Counted from the stretch's first letter, positions 16,675 to 26,766 are shown. The stretch is 64,000 bases of DNA from Kaistia terrae (GCF_026344005.1 NZ_JAPKNH010000004.1:124001-188000); one strand, 5' to 3'. Made by a program: numbers and translations. Notes: a model not told the origin generated them from the letters alone.

Positions 16675-17505
16675 TTGTCTGAATTCCCGACCGCACACCT
16701 CGGTCCAAACGCCGCCGCTCGCGGCCGCATGCTGCCGGAAATGCGGCATGCCGCCATTCTGGATGCCCTGCGCTCAAGCGGCGCCGTCCTGGTCGCCGAA
16801 ATCGCGGCGCAGCTTCAGGTTTCCGATATGACCGTGCGGCGCGACCTGGTCGAGCTGGAGCGCGCCGGCCGGCTGATCCGCACGCATGGCGGCGCGGTCA
16901 GCGCCTCAGGTTCAGCGACCGTCGCGATGGACAATGAGGAGCCGAGCTTCGACGCCAGGCTTCGTCGCCAGCACGAGGCCAAGGAGCGCATCGCCGCCGA
17001 GGCGGCCACACTTTCCATGGCTCACCGCACCATCGCTCTCGATGTCGGCACCACCACCTATCTCGTCGCCAACCATCTGCGCGAGCGGGCTCATACCAAG
17101 GTTTTCACCAACAGCGTGCGCGTCGCCGCCTCGCTCGGCACCAGCCAGGCCGAGGTCTATCTGGCCGGCGGCCGGGTGCGGCGCGACGAGCTTTCCGTCG
17201 GCGGCGCTGAAGCGGTCGCCCAGTTCGACAAGCTTTGGTTCGACATCTGTTTCGTCGGTCTGTCGGGGATCACCGAGAACGGATTGTTCGATTACTCTTT
17301 CGAGGATGTCGACCTGAAGCAGGTCTACCTTCGTCGATCCGGCCTCAAGGTTGCGCTCTGCGACTCGTCGAAGTTCCAGCGCATGTCGCTGGTGCATGTC
17401 GCGCAGCTGACCGAGATCGACGTCCTCATCACCGACGCGCCGCCGCCGTCCGATATCGTCGCGGCACTCAAAGCAGCCAAGGTCGACATTCACGTCGCGC
17501 CCTGA
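16675..17505 (+). CDS. DeoR-family transcriptional regulator
   Basis: A repressor-type protein of 276 residues. The N-terminal helix-turn-helix carries the DeoR signature (VAEIAAQLQVSDMTVRRDL, then RLIRTHGGA). The C-terminal part is the DeoR sensor domain related to sugar-phosphate isomerases (IALDVGTTTYLVANHL, then VGLSGITENGLFDYS). The first usable start is TTG at 16675, with AGGAA upstream; an ATG at 16729 is an alternative that still keeps the domain. It diverges from the system 2 importer and leads into the BtpA gene, so a phosphorylated sugar probably signals to it. Confidence 0.9.
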   Translation: MSEFPTAHLGPNAAARGRMLPEMRHAAILDALRSSGAVLVAEIAAQLQVSDMTVRRDLVELERAGRLIRTHGGAVSASGSATVAMDNEEPSFDARLRRQHEAKERIAAEAATLSMAHRTIALDVGTTTYLVANHLRERAHTKVFTNSVRVAASLGTSQAEVYLAGGRVRRDELSVGGAEAVAQFDKLWFDICFVGLSGITENGLFDYSFEDVDLKQVYLRRSGLKVALCDSSKFQRMSLVHVAQLTEIDVLITDAPPPSDIVAALKAAKVDIHVAP

Positions 17506-17539
17506 GCTTTTCCTCGTTTCTCTCGCAATGGAGCGGATT

Positions 17540-18340
17540 ATGGTTTTCGATTTCTTTGGCGACAAGAAGAAGGTCGTCATCTCGATGTCGCATATCGGCG
17601 CCCTCCCGGGTTCGCCGCTCTATGACGCCAAGGGTGGCCTCAACAAGCTGATCGACGATGCGCTCGCCGATGTCGTGAAGCTCCAGGCCGGCGGCGTCGA
17701 CGCCATCATGTTCGGCAACGAAAACGACCGTCCCTACGTCTTCAAGGGCGCGCCGTCGGGCATTGCCGCCATGTCGGCCATCGTCCAGGCGATCAAGCCT
17801 GAACTGAAGGTGCCGTTCGGCGTCAACTACCTGTGGGATCCGATCGCCTCGGTCTCGATCGGCGCCGTCACCGGCGCATCGTTCGTGCGCGAGATATTCA
17901 CCGGCGTGTTCGCCTCCGACATGGGCATCTGGGAGCCGAACTGCGCCGAGGCTTCGCGCCTGCGCCACAATCTCGGCCGAGATGACATGAAGCTGCTCTT
18001 CAACATCAACGCCGAATTCGCCCATTCGCTCGACCAGCGCCCGATCGAGCTGCGCGCCAAGAGCGCCGTCTTCTCGTCGCTCGCCGACGCGATCCTGGTC
18101 TCGGGCCCGATCACCGGCGAGCCGGCCGACGCCTCGAGCCTGCGCAAGGTCTGCGAGACGGTCACCAGCGTTCCGGTCTTCGCCAATACCGGCGTCAACA
18201 TCGACAACGTCACCGACGTCCTGAGCCATGCCAGCGGCGTCGTCATCGGCACCCATTTCAAGGTCGATGGCTACACCTGGAATGCAGTCGACGCAGACCG
18301 CGTCAAGCGCTTCATGGACGTCGTTTCGCGCCTGCGCTGA
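17540..18340 (+). CDS. BtpA/SgcQ-family TIM-barrel protein
   Basis: A 266-residue protein of the BtpA/SgcQ family. Typical segments are SMSHIGALPGSPLYD, GVDAIMFGNENDRPY and VFANTGVNIDNVTDVL, all in order and at normal length. The start at 17540 has GGAG 6 nt upstream; an ATG at 17528 is less likely. BtpA was first linked to photosystem I in cyanobacteria, whereas SgcQ belongs to an uncharacterised sugar operon of E. coli. Here it follows a DeoR regulator and faces a sugar importer, so a metabolic role is more likely. The reaction is not known. Confidence 0.88.
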   Translation: MVFDFFGDKKKVVISMSHIGALPGSPLYDAKGGLNKLIDDALADVVKLQAGGVDAIMFGNENDRPYVFKGAPSGIAAMSAIVQAIKPELKVPFGVNYLWDPIASVSIGAVTGASFVREIFTGVFASDMGIWEPNCAEASRLRHNLGRDDMKLLFNINAEFAHSLDQRPIELRAKSAVFSSLADAILVSGPITGEPADASSLRKVCETVTSVPVFANTGVNIDNVTDVLSHASGVVIGTHFKVDGYTWNAVDADRVKRFMDVVSRLR

Positions 18341-18648
18341 TCGCTCAGAACACCCTTCCGGCCGGACGTCACCGGTCGGAAGGAACTTCGCTCACGAGGA
18401 CGCCTCGCTCCATCTGTGGGCGAAATGTCATACAATCAGACTACTGCGTGGATTTATGTCACTTTCCCCAGCGTCCGCGCCATCTTCGATGCCAATCATC
18501 ATTTGAATGCGAAGCGGATTCGCCCTAGACGAGGGTACGCGGTTGCGCGGGCCTGCGAAGGCGTGCGCGCAATCGGAAGGATTGTCATCTGGCGAACCCT
18601 GATGCCGACCCACGGCTACCGGTTCTGCGCTTGCTCGAGGAAGAGAAA
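18341..18648. other. Intergenic gap without a recognised gene
   Basis: This gap of 308 bp lies between the BtpA gene and the Ldh-type gene. An imperfect hairpin (CCTTCCGGCCGG at 18354-18365 against CCGGTCGGAAGG at 18372-18383) may end the btpA message, but has no T tract. The rest is slightly AT-rich and presumably holds the promoter for the next gene. GAGGAAGAG at 18637-18645 is the ribosome-binding site of the next gene. No convincing small ORF was seen. Confidence 0.4.
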
Positions 18649-19737
18649 ATGGCTCTGGAAAAGATCGCGGGCGTTCGCGCCGCGGCCCGTGATGTCGAAC
18701 CGTTCGTCGCTGAGCTGTTCGTCGCAGCCGGCGTGAATCGCGAGAGCGCCGAAGCCTGCGCGCGCGCGCTGGTCGATGCCTCCGCCCGCGCTTATGACAC
18801 GCATGGCGTCCGCCTGATCCCCTTCTACATGCAGGGTCTCGACGGCGGCCGCATCAACAAGACACCGACGCTGACCGTGACCGAGAAGGCCGCTTCCGCC
18901 GTCCATATCGACGCCGATGATGGCTTTGGTCACTATGCCAGCTATCTCGCCATCGACGAGGCTGCCAAGCTGGCCGAGAAGACCGGTGTGGCGGTCGCGA
19001 CCGTCGGCCGCTCGACGCATCACGGCGCAACCGGCGTTTACACGCGCTATGCCGCGACCAAGGGCTTCGTTGCCATCGGCATGACCCATGCTGACGCCAT
19101 GGTGGTTCCGCATGGCGGCGCCTCTGCCTTCTTCGGCACCAACCCGCTCTCCTTCGCCGTGCCGGTCGAGGGCGAGGATCCGATGGTGCTCGACATGGCA
19201 ACCAGCTCGATCCCGTTCAACCGCGTCGGCCTGCGCCGCGCCACTGGCCAGCCGCTGCCGGAAGAGGTCGCGGTCGACGAAAAGGGCGAGTTCACCACCG
19301 ACGCCAACGCGGCGGTCTGGGTCGCCCCGGTCGGCGGCGCGGATTACGGCTACAAGGGCTCGGGCCTCGCCGGCATGGTCGATCTGCTCTGCTCGGCCTT
19401 CACCGGCATGGGCCACGGCAAGACGATGGCCTCGTTCAACGGTCCGGACTTCTCGAAGCCGATCCAGATCGGCCATTTCTTCATCGTGCTGTCGCCGGCC
19501 GTGTTCCAGGCGCTTTCCGCCTTTGATGCGCGCATCACCGACTTCCTGAACGACCTGCGCGCCCAGCCGGCCAAGCCGGGCCAGAAGGTCTATGCCCCGT
19601 CCGACATCGAGAAGGGCGAGGCCAAGAAGCGCGCCGTCGACGGTATTCCGGTCGATAACGTCACTTGGGGCGCGCTGGAAGGCTATGCTGCCAAGCTCGG
19701 CGTCAAGGTGCCGACGGCAACCGCCGACGCAGGCTGA
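18649..19737 (+). CDS. Ldh-family (malate/L-lactate dehydrogenase type) oxidoreductase
   Basis: A 362-residue NAD(P)-dependent dehydrogenase of the type 2 malate/L-lactate family, which also includes ureidoglycolate and delta-1-piperideine-2-carboxylate reductases. Family segments are present in order: YDTHGVRLIP, RSTHHGATGVYTRYA (active-site His region), FFGTNPLSFAVP, GLAGMVDLLCSAFTG. The ATG at 18649 follows GAGGAAGAG. It may oxidise a 2-hydroxy acid or reduce a keto acid or imine. It faces the PLP dehydratase, with a hairpin between them. Confidence 0.9.
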   Translation: MALEKIAGVRAAARDVEPFVAELFVAAGVNRESAEACARALVDASARAYDTHGVRLIPFYMQGLDGGRINKTPTLTVTEKAASAVHIDADDGFGHYASYLAIDEAAKLAEKTGVAVATVGRSTHHGATGVYTRYAATKGFVAIGMTHADAMVVPHGGASAFFGTNPLSFAVPVEGEDPMVLDMATSSIPFNRVGLRRATGQPLPEEVAVDEKGEFTTDANAAVWVAPVGGADYGYKGSGLAGMVDLLCSAFTGMGHGKTMASFNGPDFSKPIQIGHFFIVLSPAVFQALSAFDARITDFLNDLRAQPAKPGQKVYAPSDIEKGEAKKRAVDGIPVDNVTWGALEGYAAKLGVKVPTATADAG

Positions 19738-19750
19738 TCCGCCAGCTGTT

Positions 19751-19779
19751 AGCGGGAGGCTGCAAGTCTGCCTCCCGCT
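19751..19779. terminator. Hairpin between convergent genes
   Basis: A perfect 10-bp stem (AGCGGGAGGC and its complement) with a 9-nt loop lies between the stops of the rightward dehydrogenase and the leftward dehydratase. There is no clear T tract, so it may be a weak bidirectional terminator. Confidence 0.5.
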
Positions 19780-19785
19780 GATGAA

Positions 19786-20730
19786 CTAGCCCTTCAGGCC
19801 CAGTCCATCATTGCCGCTGCCGCAGAGAACGACGACCGTCTTCTCGCCGGGCGCGAGGTTGATGTGGCCGTTGAGAACTGCGGCCGCTGCGGTGGCCGCG
19901 CCGAGTTCGACGGCGAGGCCGGTGTTCTTCCACATCCATTCCGCCGCCAGGATGGGCTCGTCTTCCGGCACCAGGACGAGTTCGTCGACGCAGCGCTCGA
20001 TGATCTCGAAGTTGATCGGTGCCGTCGCCCGGGCCGCCAGGATCGGCACGTTGGTGACGACATCCTGCATCATCACCGGGTGGCCGGCCTTGCGGGATTC
20101 ATAGAGCGTCGGGCAGCCCGCTGCCTCGACACCGACGATGCGCACACCGGGCTTGCGCTGCTTGATCGCCTCGGCGATGCCGGCGATCAGCCCACCGCCG
20201 CCGATCGAGATCACCACCGTATCGACATCCGGCATGTCGTCGAGGATCTCGAGGCCGATCGTGCCCTGGCCGGCGATCGTCGCCTCATCGGCGAACGGGT
20301 GGAGCAGGGCGCCACCGCGCTCCTCCGCCAACTTGCGGCCGGCCTCCCAGGAGAGGTCCCAGAATTCGCCGACGACATGCAGCTCCGCGCCGTAGGAGGC
20401 GATGCGCTGGCGGGCAAGTTCGGTCGAGGTGGTCATGACGCAGACATTGGCGGGTACGCCCAGCTGCTGTCCGGCATAGGCGATCGCCGCGCCGAAATTG
20501 CCGCCCGAGGCGGTGACGACACCGCGATTGCGAACCTCTTCCGGGAGCGACAGCACCGAGTTGAACGCGCCACGCGCCTTGAACGAGCCGGACACCTGCA
20601 GGCATTCTGGCTTGAACCAGAGTTCTGCCACGTCGCCCTTGCGGGTAGCTGGAGCCGCCGGCACCAGTGTGGTGCGGCGGACATGGCCGAGTATGCGTTC
20701 AGCGGCGTCGGTATAGGCAGTCGGTTGCAT
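19786..20730 (-). CDS. PLP-dependent threonine/serine-dehydratase-like protein (EutB-like)
   Basis: A 314-residue fold type II PLP enzyme. The cofactor Lys is Lys51 in SGSFKARGA; the phosphate-binding loop GGGGL is in IGGGGLIAG and SGGNFG lies at 75-80. It resembles catabolic threonine dehydratases and the EutB branch of hydroxyectoine degradation. There is no C-terminal ACT domain, so it is not the biosynthetic IlvA form. Such enzymes release an enamine, and a RidA homologue is encoded in the same module at 26263-26766. It is the last gene of the operon headed by the system 3 receptor. The substrate is inferred to be a hydroxy-amino acid. Confidence 0.88.
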   Translation of the reverse strand: MQPTAYTDAAERILGHVRRTTLVPAAPATRKGDVAELWFKPECLQVSGSFKARGAFNSVLSLPEEVRNRGVVTASGGNFGAAIAYAGQQLGVPANVCVMTTSTELARQRIASYGAELHVVGEFWDLSWEAGRKLAEERGGALLHPFADEATIAGQGTIGLEILDDMPDVDTVVISIGGGGLIAGIAEAIKQRKPGVRIVGVEAAGCPTLYESRKAGHPVMMQDVVTNVPILAARATAPINFEIIERCVDELVLVPEDEPILAAEWMWKNTGLAVELGAATAAAAVLNGHINLAPGEKTVVVLCGSGNDGLGLKG

Positions 20731-20766
20731 GGGATCACCGTTCCAGGAGGCGGGGGCGCGAAGGGA

Positions 20767-21612
20767 CTAGCCCTTGACCGCGCCGGCAAGCATCGACTTG
20801 CCGATATAGGGATAGGCGAACAGGCCGAGAATCAGCGGTGGCAGGATGCCGATGGTCATGGCCGCCGCCGTCGGTCCCCATTCGATGCCGCGCGAGGTGA
20901 CGAAGAAGGTGGCGCCCACCGTCACCGGCACGGCGCTCTTCGTCGTCAGGATCAGGCCGAACAGGAACTCGTTCCAGCTATAGATGAAGGAGAGCAGGAA
21001 CACGGCCAGCATGACAGGGCGACTGAGCGGTAGCACGACATGCCAGAGGGTCTTCCACATCGAGGCGCCGTCGATCTTGGCCGCGTCATCCAGCTCGCGC
21101 GGCACGTCCTGCACGAAGCCGACGAACATCACCAGCGCGATCGGGATGTTGATGATGCAGCTGATCAAAGCGAGGCCGATGCGGGTGTCGAGCAGGCCGA
21201 CCTGCTTGTACATGAAGTAGAACGGGATCGCGAAGATGATCAGCGGCAGCGCGCGCAAATTGGTGATGATCGGCAGCAGCCAGGTTCGGCCGACGCCCTG
21301 TCGCACCATGGCGTAGGCGGCCGGCAGCGTCAGGACGATGGCGAAGATCGTGCCGAGCGTCGCGATGACGATGCTGTTCATGATGTAATGCGAATAGTTG
21401 ACGTTCGGCGACGCTAGAACCGCCCGGTAGTGCTCCAGCGTCGGCGAGAAGATCCATTTCGGCGGATAGGCGTTGATGTCGGCATTCGTCTTGAACGAGG
21501 TCAGCACCGTCGAGAGGATCGGGAAATTGACCAGAAGGGCGACAGCGACGAACACCACCCAGCGCAGGCAGTGGGTGACGCTGTCGAGCCGGCTGTGGCG
21601 CGAGACGATCAT
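20767..21612 (-). CDS. Sugar ABC transporter permease, MalG-type (CUT1 system 3)
   Basis: A 281-residue channel subunit. The EAA loop reads DAAKIDGASMWKTLW, then VVLPLSRP, so the first Glu is Asp. Ends in LAGAVKG. Its ATG is one base after the stop of the partner permease, indicating coupled translation. It is followed 36 bp later by the dehydratase gene. No ATPase gene belongs to this operon. Confidence 0.92.
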   Translation of the reverse strand: MIVSRHSRLDSVTHCLRWVVFVAVALLVNFPILSTVLTSFKTNADINAYPPKWIFSPTLEHYRAVLASPNVNYSHYIMNSIVIATLGTIFAIVLTLPAAYAMVRQGVGRTWLLPIITNLRALPLIIFAIPFYFMYKQVGLLDTRIGLALISCIINIPIALVMFVGFVQDVPRELDDAAKIDGASMWKTLWHVVLPLSRPVMLAVFLLSFIYSWNEFLFGLILTTKSAVPVTVGATFFVTSRGIEWGPTAAAMTIGILPPLILGLFAYPYIGKSMLAGAVKG

Positions 21613-21613
21613 G

Positions 21614-22486
21614 TCAGCTTCTCCGGACCACGAGACGCATCGCCACCACGATCAGGGTGAGCGACATCAAGAGCAGCAGGATCGAGACGGCGACGGCCTC
21701 GCCCAATGTGTTCTGCACGAAGAACAGCTTGTAGATGTAGATGCTGATCGAGGTGGTCAGGTTGCCGGGACCGCCGCCGGTGAGCACGTAGATGTGGTCG
21801 AACACGCGAAAACTGTCGATGAAGCGCACGAAGATGACGATCACCAGAGCTGGCTTCATCATCGGCAGCAAAATGTGGAAGGTCGAGCGGAAGCCGGTCG
21901 CGCCGTCGACAGCAGCGGCTTCTTCCAGTTCGTAGGAGACCGTCTGGCGCGCCGTCAGCAGGATGAGGAACGCGAAGGGCGTCCACTGCAGCACCTCGAT
22001 GGCGACGACGGTCTTGTAGATGTTGCCGCGCCCGAGGAAGTTCACGGCATAGCCGGCCATCTCCAGATAGACGGGGACGGCGCCGGTGAATTCGTTGAGG
22101 ATCAGCCGGTACATGACGCCCATCAGCGCCGGCGACACCATCATCGGCAGCATCAGTATCGCGGTCATCCAGGGGCGCTTGATCAGCAGCGGATGCAGGA
22201 TGAACACCAGCACCAGGGCGACGGCGACTTCCAGCGTCGTGCAGATCAAGGCGAATTTCAGCGAGAAGCCGAGCGCCTGCCACATCTTCGGGTTGCTGAT
22301 CGCCGCGACGTAGTTATCGACGCCGACGAAGGTGCCGATCATGTTCTGGAACGAGACGTCGCTGAACGAATACCAGAGGTTGATCAGCGTCGGGAAGCCG
22401 AGCAGCGCACCCAGAAACAGGCAGAGGGGCACGAGAAGGGCGCGGGCCGAGGCCTGCTCCTTGGTCTCGAAACTTGAGTAGGACAT
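21614..22486 (-). CDS. Sugar ABC transporter permease, MalF-type (CUT1 system 3)
   Basis: A 290-residue channel subunit with the EAA loop EAAAVDGATGFRSTF, then ILLPMMKP. The ATG at 22486 (MSYSSFETKEQ) is preceded by GGAG; a longer frame to 22543 would cover the intercistronic hairpin. It lies between the receptor gene and the second permease. Confidence 0.92.
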   Translation of the reverse strand: MSYSSFETKEQASARALLVPLCLFLGALLGFPTLINLWYSFSDVSFQNMIGTFVGVDNYVAAISNPKMWQALGFSLKFALICTTLEVAVALVLVFILHPLLIKRPWMTAILMLPMMVSPALMGVMYRLILNEFTGAVPVYLEMAGYAVNFLGRGNIYKTVVAIEVLQWTPFAFLILLTARQTVSYELEEAAAVDGATGFRSTFHILLPMMKPALVIVIFVRFIDSFRVFDHIYVLTGGGPGNLTTSISIYIYKLFFVQNTLGEAVAVSILLLLMSLTLIVVAMRLVVRRS

Positions 22487-22504
22487 TCGGGCTCCTGGGC
22501 GCGG

Positions 22505-22535
22505 AGGCTGTCGCGAGGGGTTCCCGCGACAGCCT
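22505..22535 (-). terminator. Intercistronic hairpin after the system 3 binding-protein gene
   Basis: A perfect 11-bp stem (AGGCTGTCGCG and its complement) with a 9-nt loop lies between the receptor stop and the permease start. No T tract; it may protect the receptor mRNA and set the receptor-to-permease ratio, like those at 1872-1899 and 32469-32499. Confidence 0.5.
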
Positions 22536-22553
22536 GAGGTCACCGGGCGGAAA

Positions 22554-23888
22554 TTACTGGGCGAAGGCCTTCTTCATGTCGGCGACGACATTGGCGATCG
22601 CTTCGTCCTGCTCCATCTCGCCGGTCCAGTAGCCGGTGAAGTTCTCGGCCATGTTGGTGTAGATGCCCATCGCCTTGGCGCTGGTGGCGCCGTCCATGAC
22701 GAAGCCGTACTTGGCGGCATGCTCGCCCATCAGCAGCATTTCCGGCCGGTCGCCGGCGATCTCGGCCATCAGGCCTTCGGCGAGCGGCGGCGAGCCGCCT
22801 TCCTTGGCGTAGAGCTTCATCGGCTCGGCGGTGGCCAGCCAGGAGAGGAAGGCCTTCGCCTCGTCGAGCTTCTCGGTGTTCTTGTTGATGCCGAGACCGA
22901 GGCTGTGGAAGTGGGTCTTCGGACCTTCCGAGCCGGCTGGCTCGTGGCTCAGGCCGAGCTTGCCGGCAACCGTCGGATACTTGGTGGCGTCGTTGAACTC
23001 CGGCACGGCGGCGTTCCACTGCAGCATGAATGCGACCTGGCCGGCGCCGAAGACGCTGTTGGCCTCGCCATATTCATAGGTCGAGCTGTCGCCGGGCGTT
23101 GCTTCGTTGTCGGTGATGATCTTGTAGATCTCGAGGCCGCGCTTGTAGGCCGGCGAGTCGACGGTGATGTTGCCGTCCTTGTCGCGCCAGTTGCCGCCAT
23201 TCGAGGCGACCGTGCCCTGCCACAGCATGATGTTGTAGAGCAGGTTCTTCATCTGCAGCACGGTGCCGTAGCGGGTCGGGCTGTCGGGATTGATCGACTT
23301 GGTGAAGAACAGGGCGGAGGCGATGAAATCGTCCCAGTCCCACTGGTCGGCCGGCTTCGGCGACAGCTTCTTGCCGAGGATCTTTTCCGAGATCTCCTCG
23401 TACTTCGCCTTCCAGGCCGGATCGGTGTTGAGCTGCTCGATCAGGTCCTTGCGATAGTAGAGGAAATGCAGGCTCAGGTCCGTCGGGATGCCGTAGGTCT
23501 TGCCTTCGTACTTCTGCGTCTCAATCGAGTTCTTCGAGACGACCTTGTAGACGTCGTCGGTGATCAGATCATCGATCGGCGTCATGAAGGGGGCATAGAG
23601 GCCGACGTCATAGGTCGCCGTCAGCATGACGTCGAATTCCTTCGAGCCGGCCGCGACATCGGCCAGCATCTTTTCCTTGAAGCCCTGCTGGCTGAAATAG
23701 ATGACCGAAGCCTTCGAATTGTTCTTGGCGCCTTCCGTCGAATTGTAGAGGTCGAGCACCTTGCGGAAAGCGGACTCGGCCGGTTCGCCCGGCCAGGCCA
23801 GGATGGTGATGTCGGCAAGAGCCGTCGAAGCGGAGAGCGCGGTCGCCAGAATGGCGGCGCCGGCCGTCAGGAATTTGGATCTCAACAT
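22554..23888 (-). CDS. Extracellular solute-binding protein, family 1 (CUT1 system 3)
   Basis: Periplasmic receptor of 444 residues. The signal peptide MLRSKFLTAGAAIL... is cleaved after STALA near residue 25, leaving DITILAWPG. Features include the LLYNIMLWQGTVASNGG and FMLQWNAAVPEF segments. The ATG at 23888 has GGGGAA upstream; longer starts at 23900 and 23948 are less suitable. It heads the operon receptor, permease, permease, dehydratase. The 18-bp motif at 24006-24023 lies about 120 bp upstream. Although the family is sugar-type, the surrounding enzymes act on amino-acid-like compounds. Confidence 0.93.
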   Translation of the reverse strand: MLRSKFLTAGAAILATALSASTALADITILAWPGEPAESAFRKVLDLYNSTEGAKNNSKASVIYFSQQGFKEKMLADVAAGSKEFDVMLTATYDVGLYAPFMTPIDDLITDDVYKVVSKNSIETQKYEGKTYGIPTDLSLHFLYYRKDLIEQLNTDPAWKAKYEEISEKILGKKLSPKPADQWDWDDFIASALFFTKSINPDSPTRYGTVLQMKNLLYNIMLWQGTVASNGGNWRDKDGNITVDSPAYKRGLEIYKIITDNEATPGDSSTYEYGEANSVFGAGQVAFMLQWNAAVPEFNDATKYPTVAGKLGLSHEPAGSEGPKTHFHSLGLGINKNTEKLDEAKAFLSWLATAEPMKLYAKEGGSPPLAEGLMAEIAGDRPEMLLMGEHAAKYGFVMDGATSAKAMGIYTNMAENFTGYWTGEMEQDEAIANVVADMKKAFAQ

Positions 23889-24005
23889 GTCGTTCCCCAT
23901 TGCTGATCTCTGGACTGGTGCCCGTCCCGCCGTTCCCTCTTTCGGCAACCGACCCCGAAGGAGTCTGGCTGTTGCAGGGATTATTATGGGCGGGCGGTAA
24001 AGTTT

Positions 24006-24023
24006 ATTCCATAATTACGTAGT
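24006..24023 (-). promoter_or_regulatory. Module 3 operator, copy at the transporter promoter
   Basis: Read on the minus strand the site is ACTACGTAATTATGGAAT. It matches the sites at 26135-26152 and 27661-27678 at most positions; TATGGAAT is identical in all three. It lies in the AT-rich leader of the transporter operon, suitable for an IclR-family regulator. Confidence 0.6.
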
Positions 24024-24168
24024 TCAATTCATTACAACAGAAGCCTACCATTGTGACTTGCCGGGTCAAGACCCCGTTTGAATCGAACCGTCACCGCAGG
24101 GGCAGGCCGCGATGAGGAGTGGCCCTCGGATCGCCGGCCGCTTGGCCGCGATCCGTTCGTCGCCGCGC

Positions 24169-25173
24169 TTAGTCGAAGCGCGCGAGGTTGATCAGGCAGT
24201 CGCCCGACTGGCTGTGCGTGTGCAGACGACGGGTCAGGACTATGCCGCCTTCCTGGAAGCGCAGCACCAGCGGCTCTTCCAGCGGGCGCTCCAGGTGGTG
24301 GAGCCAGCCCGCGATGTCACCCGCCGCCACTGTCTCGCCGATATCGACGGCCGGTTCGAACCAGCCCTCGCGCTCGGCATAGACGAACAGCGACTGACCG
24401 CCGGTCGACAACACGACCGTCTCGGGACCGCGATCGTCGCCGTGATAGAGGATCGGCCGACTGGTGATGCCGACCGCCTGCAGCAGGTTGTCGACGGCGC
24501 GCTGGGTGACGGCCATGCTGGTCTTGGTCGCCGTGGCGCCGCCGCCGAATTCGCCAGAAAGCGCAATGCAGCCGGCGCGCAGGGCTGCTGCCATCGAGGT
24601 CGGCGAATCCGGGCCGTTGTCGGCGATCATGCCGTAGGGCAGGCGCATCGAGCGCATCAGTTCCAGGCCGCGCTGGTAGCGCTCACCGTCGCCGAGCCGC
24701 TCGATCAGGCTGCAGATCAGGTGGTCCATGCTGGTGCCGCCGGAATGCAGGTCGAGCACGACGTCGTGGCGCGGGAAGATCTCATGCTCGATGAAATGCG
24801 CCATGCGCTGCGTCGGACCGCCGAACGGGTTGCCGGGGAAGGAGCGGTTCATGTTGCCGCCGTCGAAGGGCGAGCAGCGCTTGGCTGCCATCACAGCCGG
24901 CGTATTGGCCGAGGTGAGGATGGTGAGCGAGCCGCGAATGTCGGACGCCTCGATCAGGCGGATTGCCTTCAGCAGCGTCAGTTCGCCCTCGTACTCGTCG
25001 CCATGGTTGCCGGCCATCAGCACAAGGCTCGGGCCGTCGCCGTTCTTGATCCGGCAGACCGGCATCTTGATCTGGTAATAGGGCGAGCGGTCGATCGAAT
25101 AGGGGAAGCTGAAGAAGCCGACCTGCTTGCCGTCCTGGTCCCAGGAAATGTCGGAAAAGGCGCCCGTATGCAT
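24169..25173 (-). CDS. DoeB-like deacylase (succinylglutamate desuccinylase/aspartoacylase family)
   Basis: A 334-residue zinc-dependent deacylase. Metal ligands fit AGNHGDEYEG (His57, Glu60) and DLHSGG (His143), with NMNRSFPG at 107-114 for substrate binding. This pattern is shared with DoeB/EutE, which removes acetate from N-alpha-acetyl-2,4-diaminobutyrate in ectoine breakdown. It lies downstream of a short-chain dehydrogenase in a leftward unit controlled from the 26135 region. Together with the M24 hydrolase and dehydratase it suggests that an N-acylated amino compound is the substrate; ectoine itself is not proven. Confidence 0.88.
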   Translation of the reverse strand: MHTGAFSDISWDQDGKQVGFFSFPYSIDRSPYYQIKMPVCRIKNGDGPSLVLMAGNHGDEYEGELTLLKAIRLIEASDIRGSLTILTSANTPAVMAAKRCSPFDGGNMNRSFPGNPFGGPTQRMAHFIEHEIFPRHDVVLDLHSGGTSMDHLICSLIERLGDGERYQRGLELMRSMRLPYGMIADNGPDSPTSMAAALRAGCIALSGEFGGGATATKTSMAVTQRAVDNLLQAVGITSRPILYHGDDRGPETVVLSTGGQSLFVYAEREGWFEPAVDIGETVAAGDIAGWLHHLERPLEEPLVLRFQEGGIVLTRRLHTHSQSGDCLINLARFD

Positions 25174-25253
25174 TCTCTAGATCCTTCGTGATGTCTGCGT
25201 CTGGGACGGATGGGCGTAGGCCCTTGCCGCCGTAATTTCGCGAATGGGCCGCT

Positions 25254-26152
<899 letters not shown>

Positions 26153-26262
26153 TGCATCGCCAACAGGTCGAGATACCTGATATCGAGCTGCCTGGCGCCG
26201 AAGGGGTTCCAGCCATCTATGCAAGAAACGCTCCGACGCGCGGGGCGGGAACGGGTCACTGA

Positions 26263-26766
26263 ATGAGCGACAATCTCCCCGCAGCTCTCGTCGTCGAGGG
26301 AAGCTCCCCGTATGACCGCCTGCGCGCCCTGGGCATCGAATTGCCGAGCGCGCCGCCGCCCGTCGCCAATTTCGTGACCTATGTTCGCGAAGGCAATCTG
26401 CTGTTCCTGTCGGGGCAGGGGCCGATGCAGGCTGACGGATTCGAACATCATGGCCGCGTCGGCGACGACGTGACCGTCGAGCAGGCCTACGAGCATGCAC
26501 GCATCACCGGCATCAATCTTCTGTCGGTGATGCAGGAAGCGCTCGGTTCGCTCGACAAGGTGCGCCGGGTGGTCAAGCTGCTCGGCATGGTCAATGCCGT
26601 GCCGGATTTCACCCAGCATCCGCAGGTGATCAACGGTTGTTCGGATCTGTTCCTCGACGTATTCGGCCAGGAAAAGGGCCGGCACGCGCGCTCCTCCGTC
26701 GGCATGGGATCTCTCCCCAGCCAGATCACGGTGGAGATCGAAGCGGTAGTCGCGGTCGAGGATTGA
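26263..26766 (+). CDS. RidA-family (YjgF/YER057c/UK114) protein
   Basis: A 167-residue RidA-like protein. The C-terminal ARSSVGMGSLPSQITVEIEA segment carries the family Arg and Glu positions, and LLFLSGQGPMQ is the first conserved strand. It has an extra N-terminal stretch of about 25 residues compared with the 130-residue archetype. RidA proteins hydrolyse reactive enamines and imines released by PLP dehydratases, so pairing with the dehydratase at 19786-20730 makes sense. It diverges from the SDR gene across the module 3 operator. Confidence 0.9.
   Translation: MSDNLPAALVVEGSSPYDRLRALGIELPSAPPPVANFVTYVREGNLLFLSGQGPMQADGFEHHGRVGDDVTVEQAYEHARITGINLLSVMQEALGSLDKVRRVVKLLGMVNAVPDFTQHPQVINGCSDLFLDVFGQEKGRHARSSVGMGSLPSQITVEIEAVVAVED

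Noticed and set aside
17540-18340. Photosystem-related role for the BtpA homologue
   Set aside because: No photosynthesis genes are present in the window. The neighbours are a DeoR regulator and a sugar importer.
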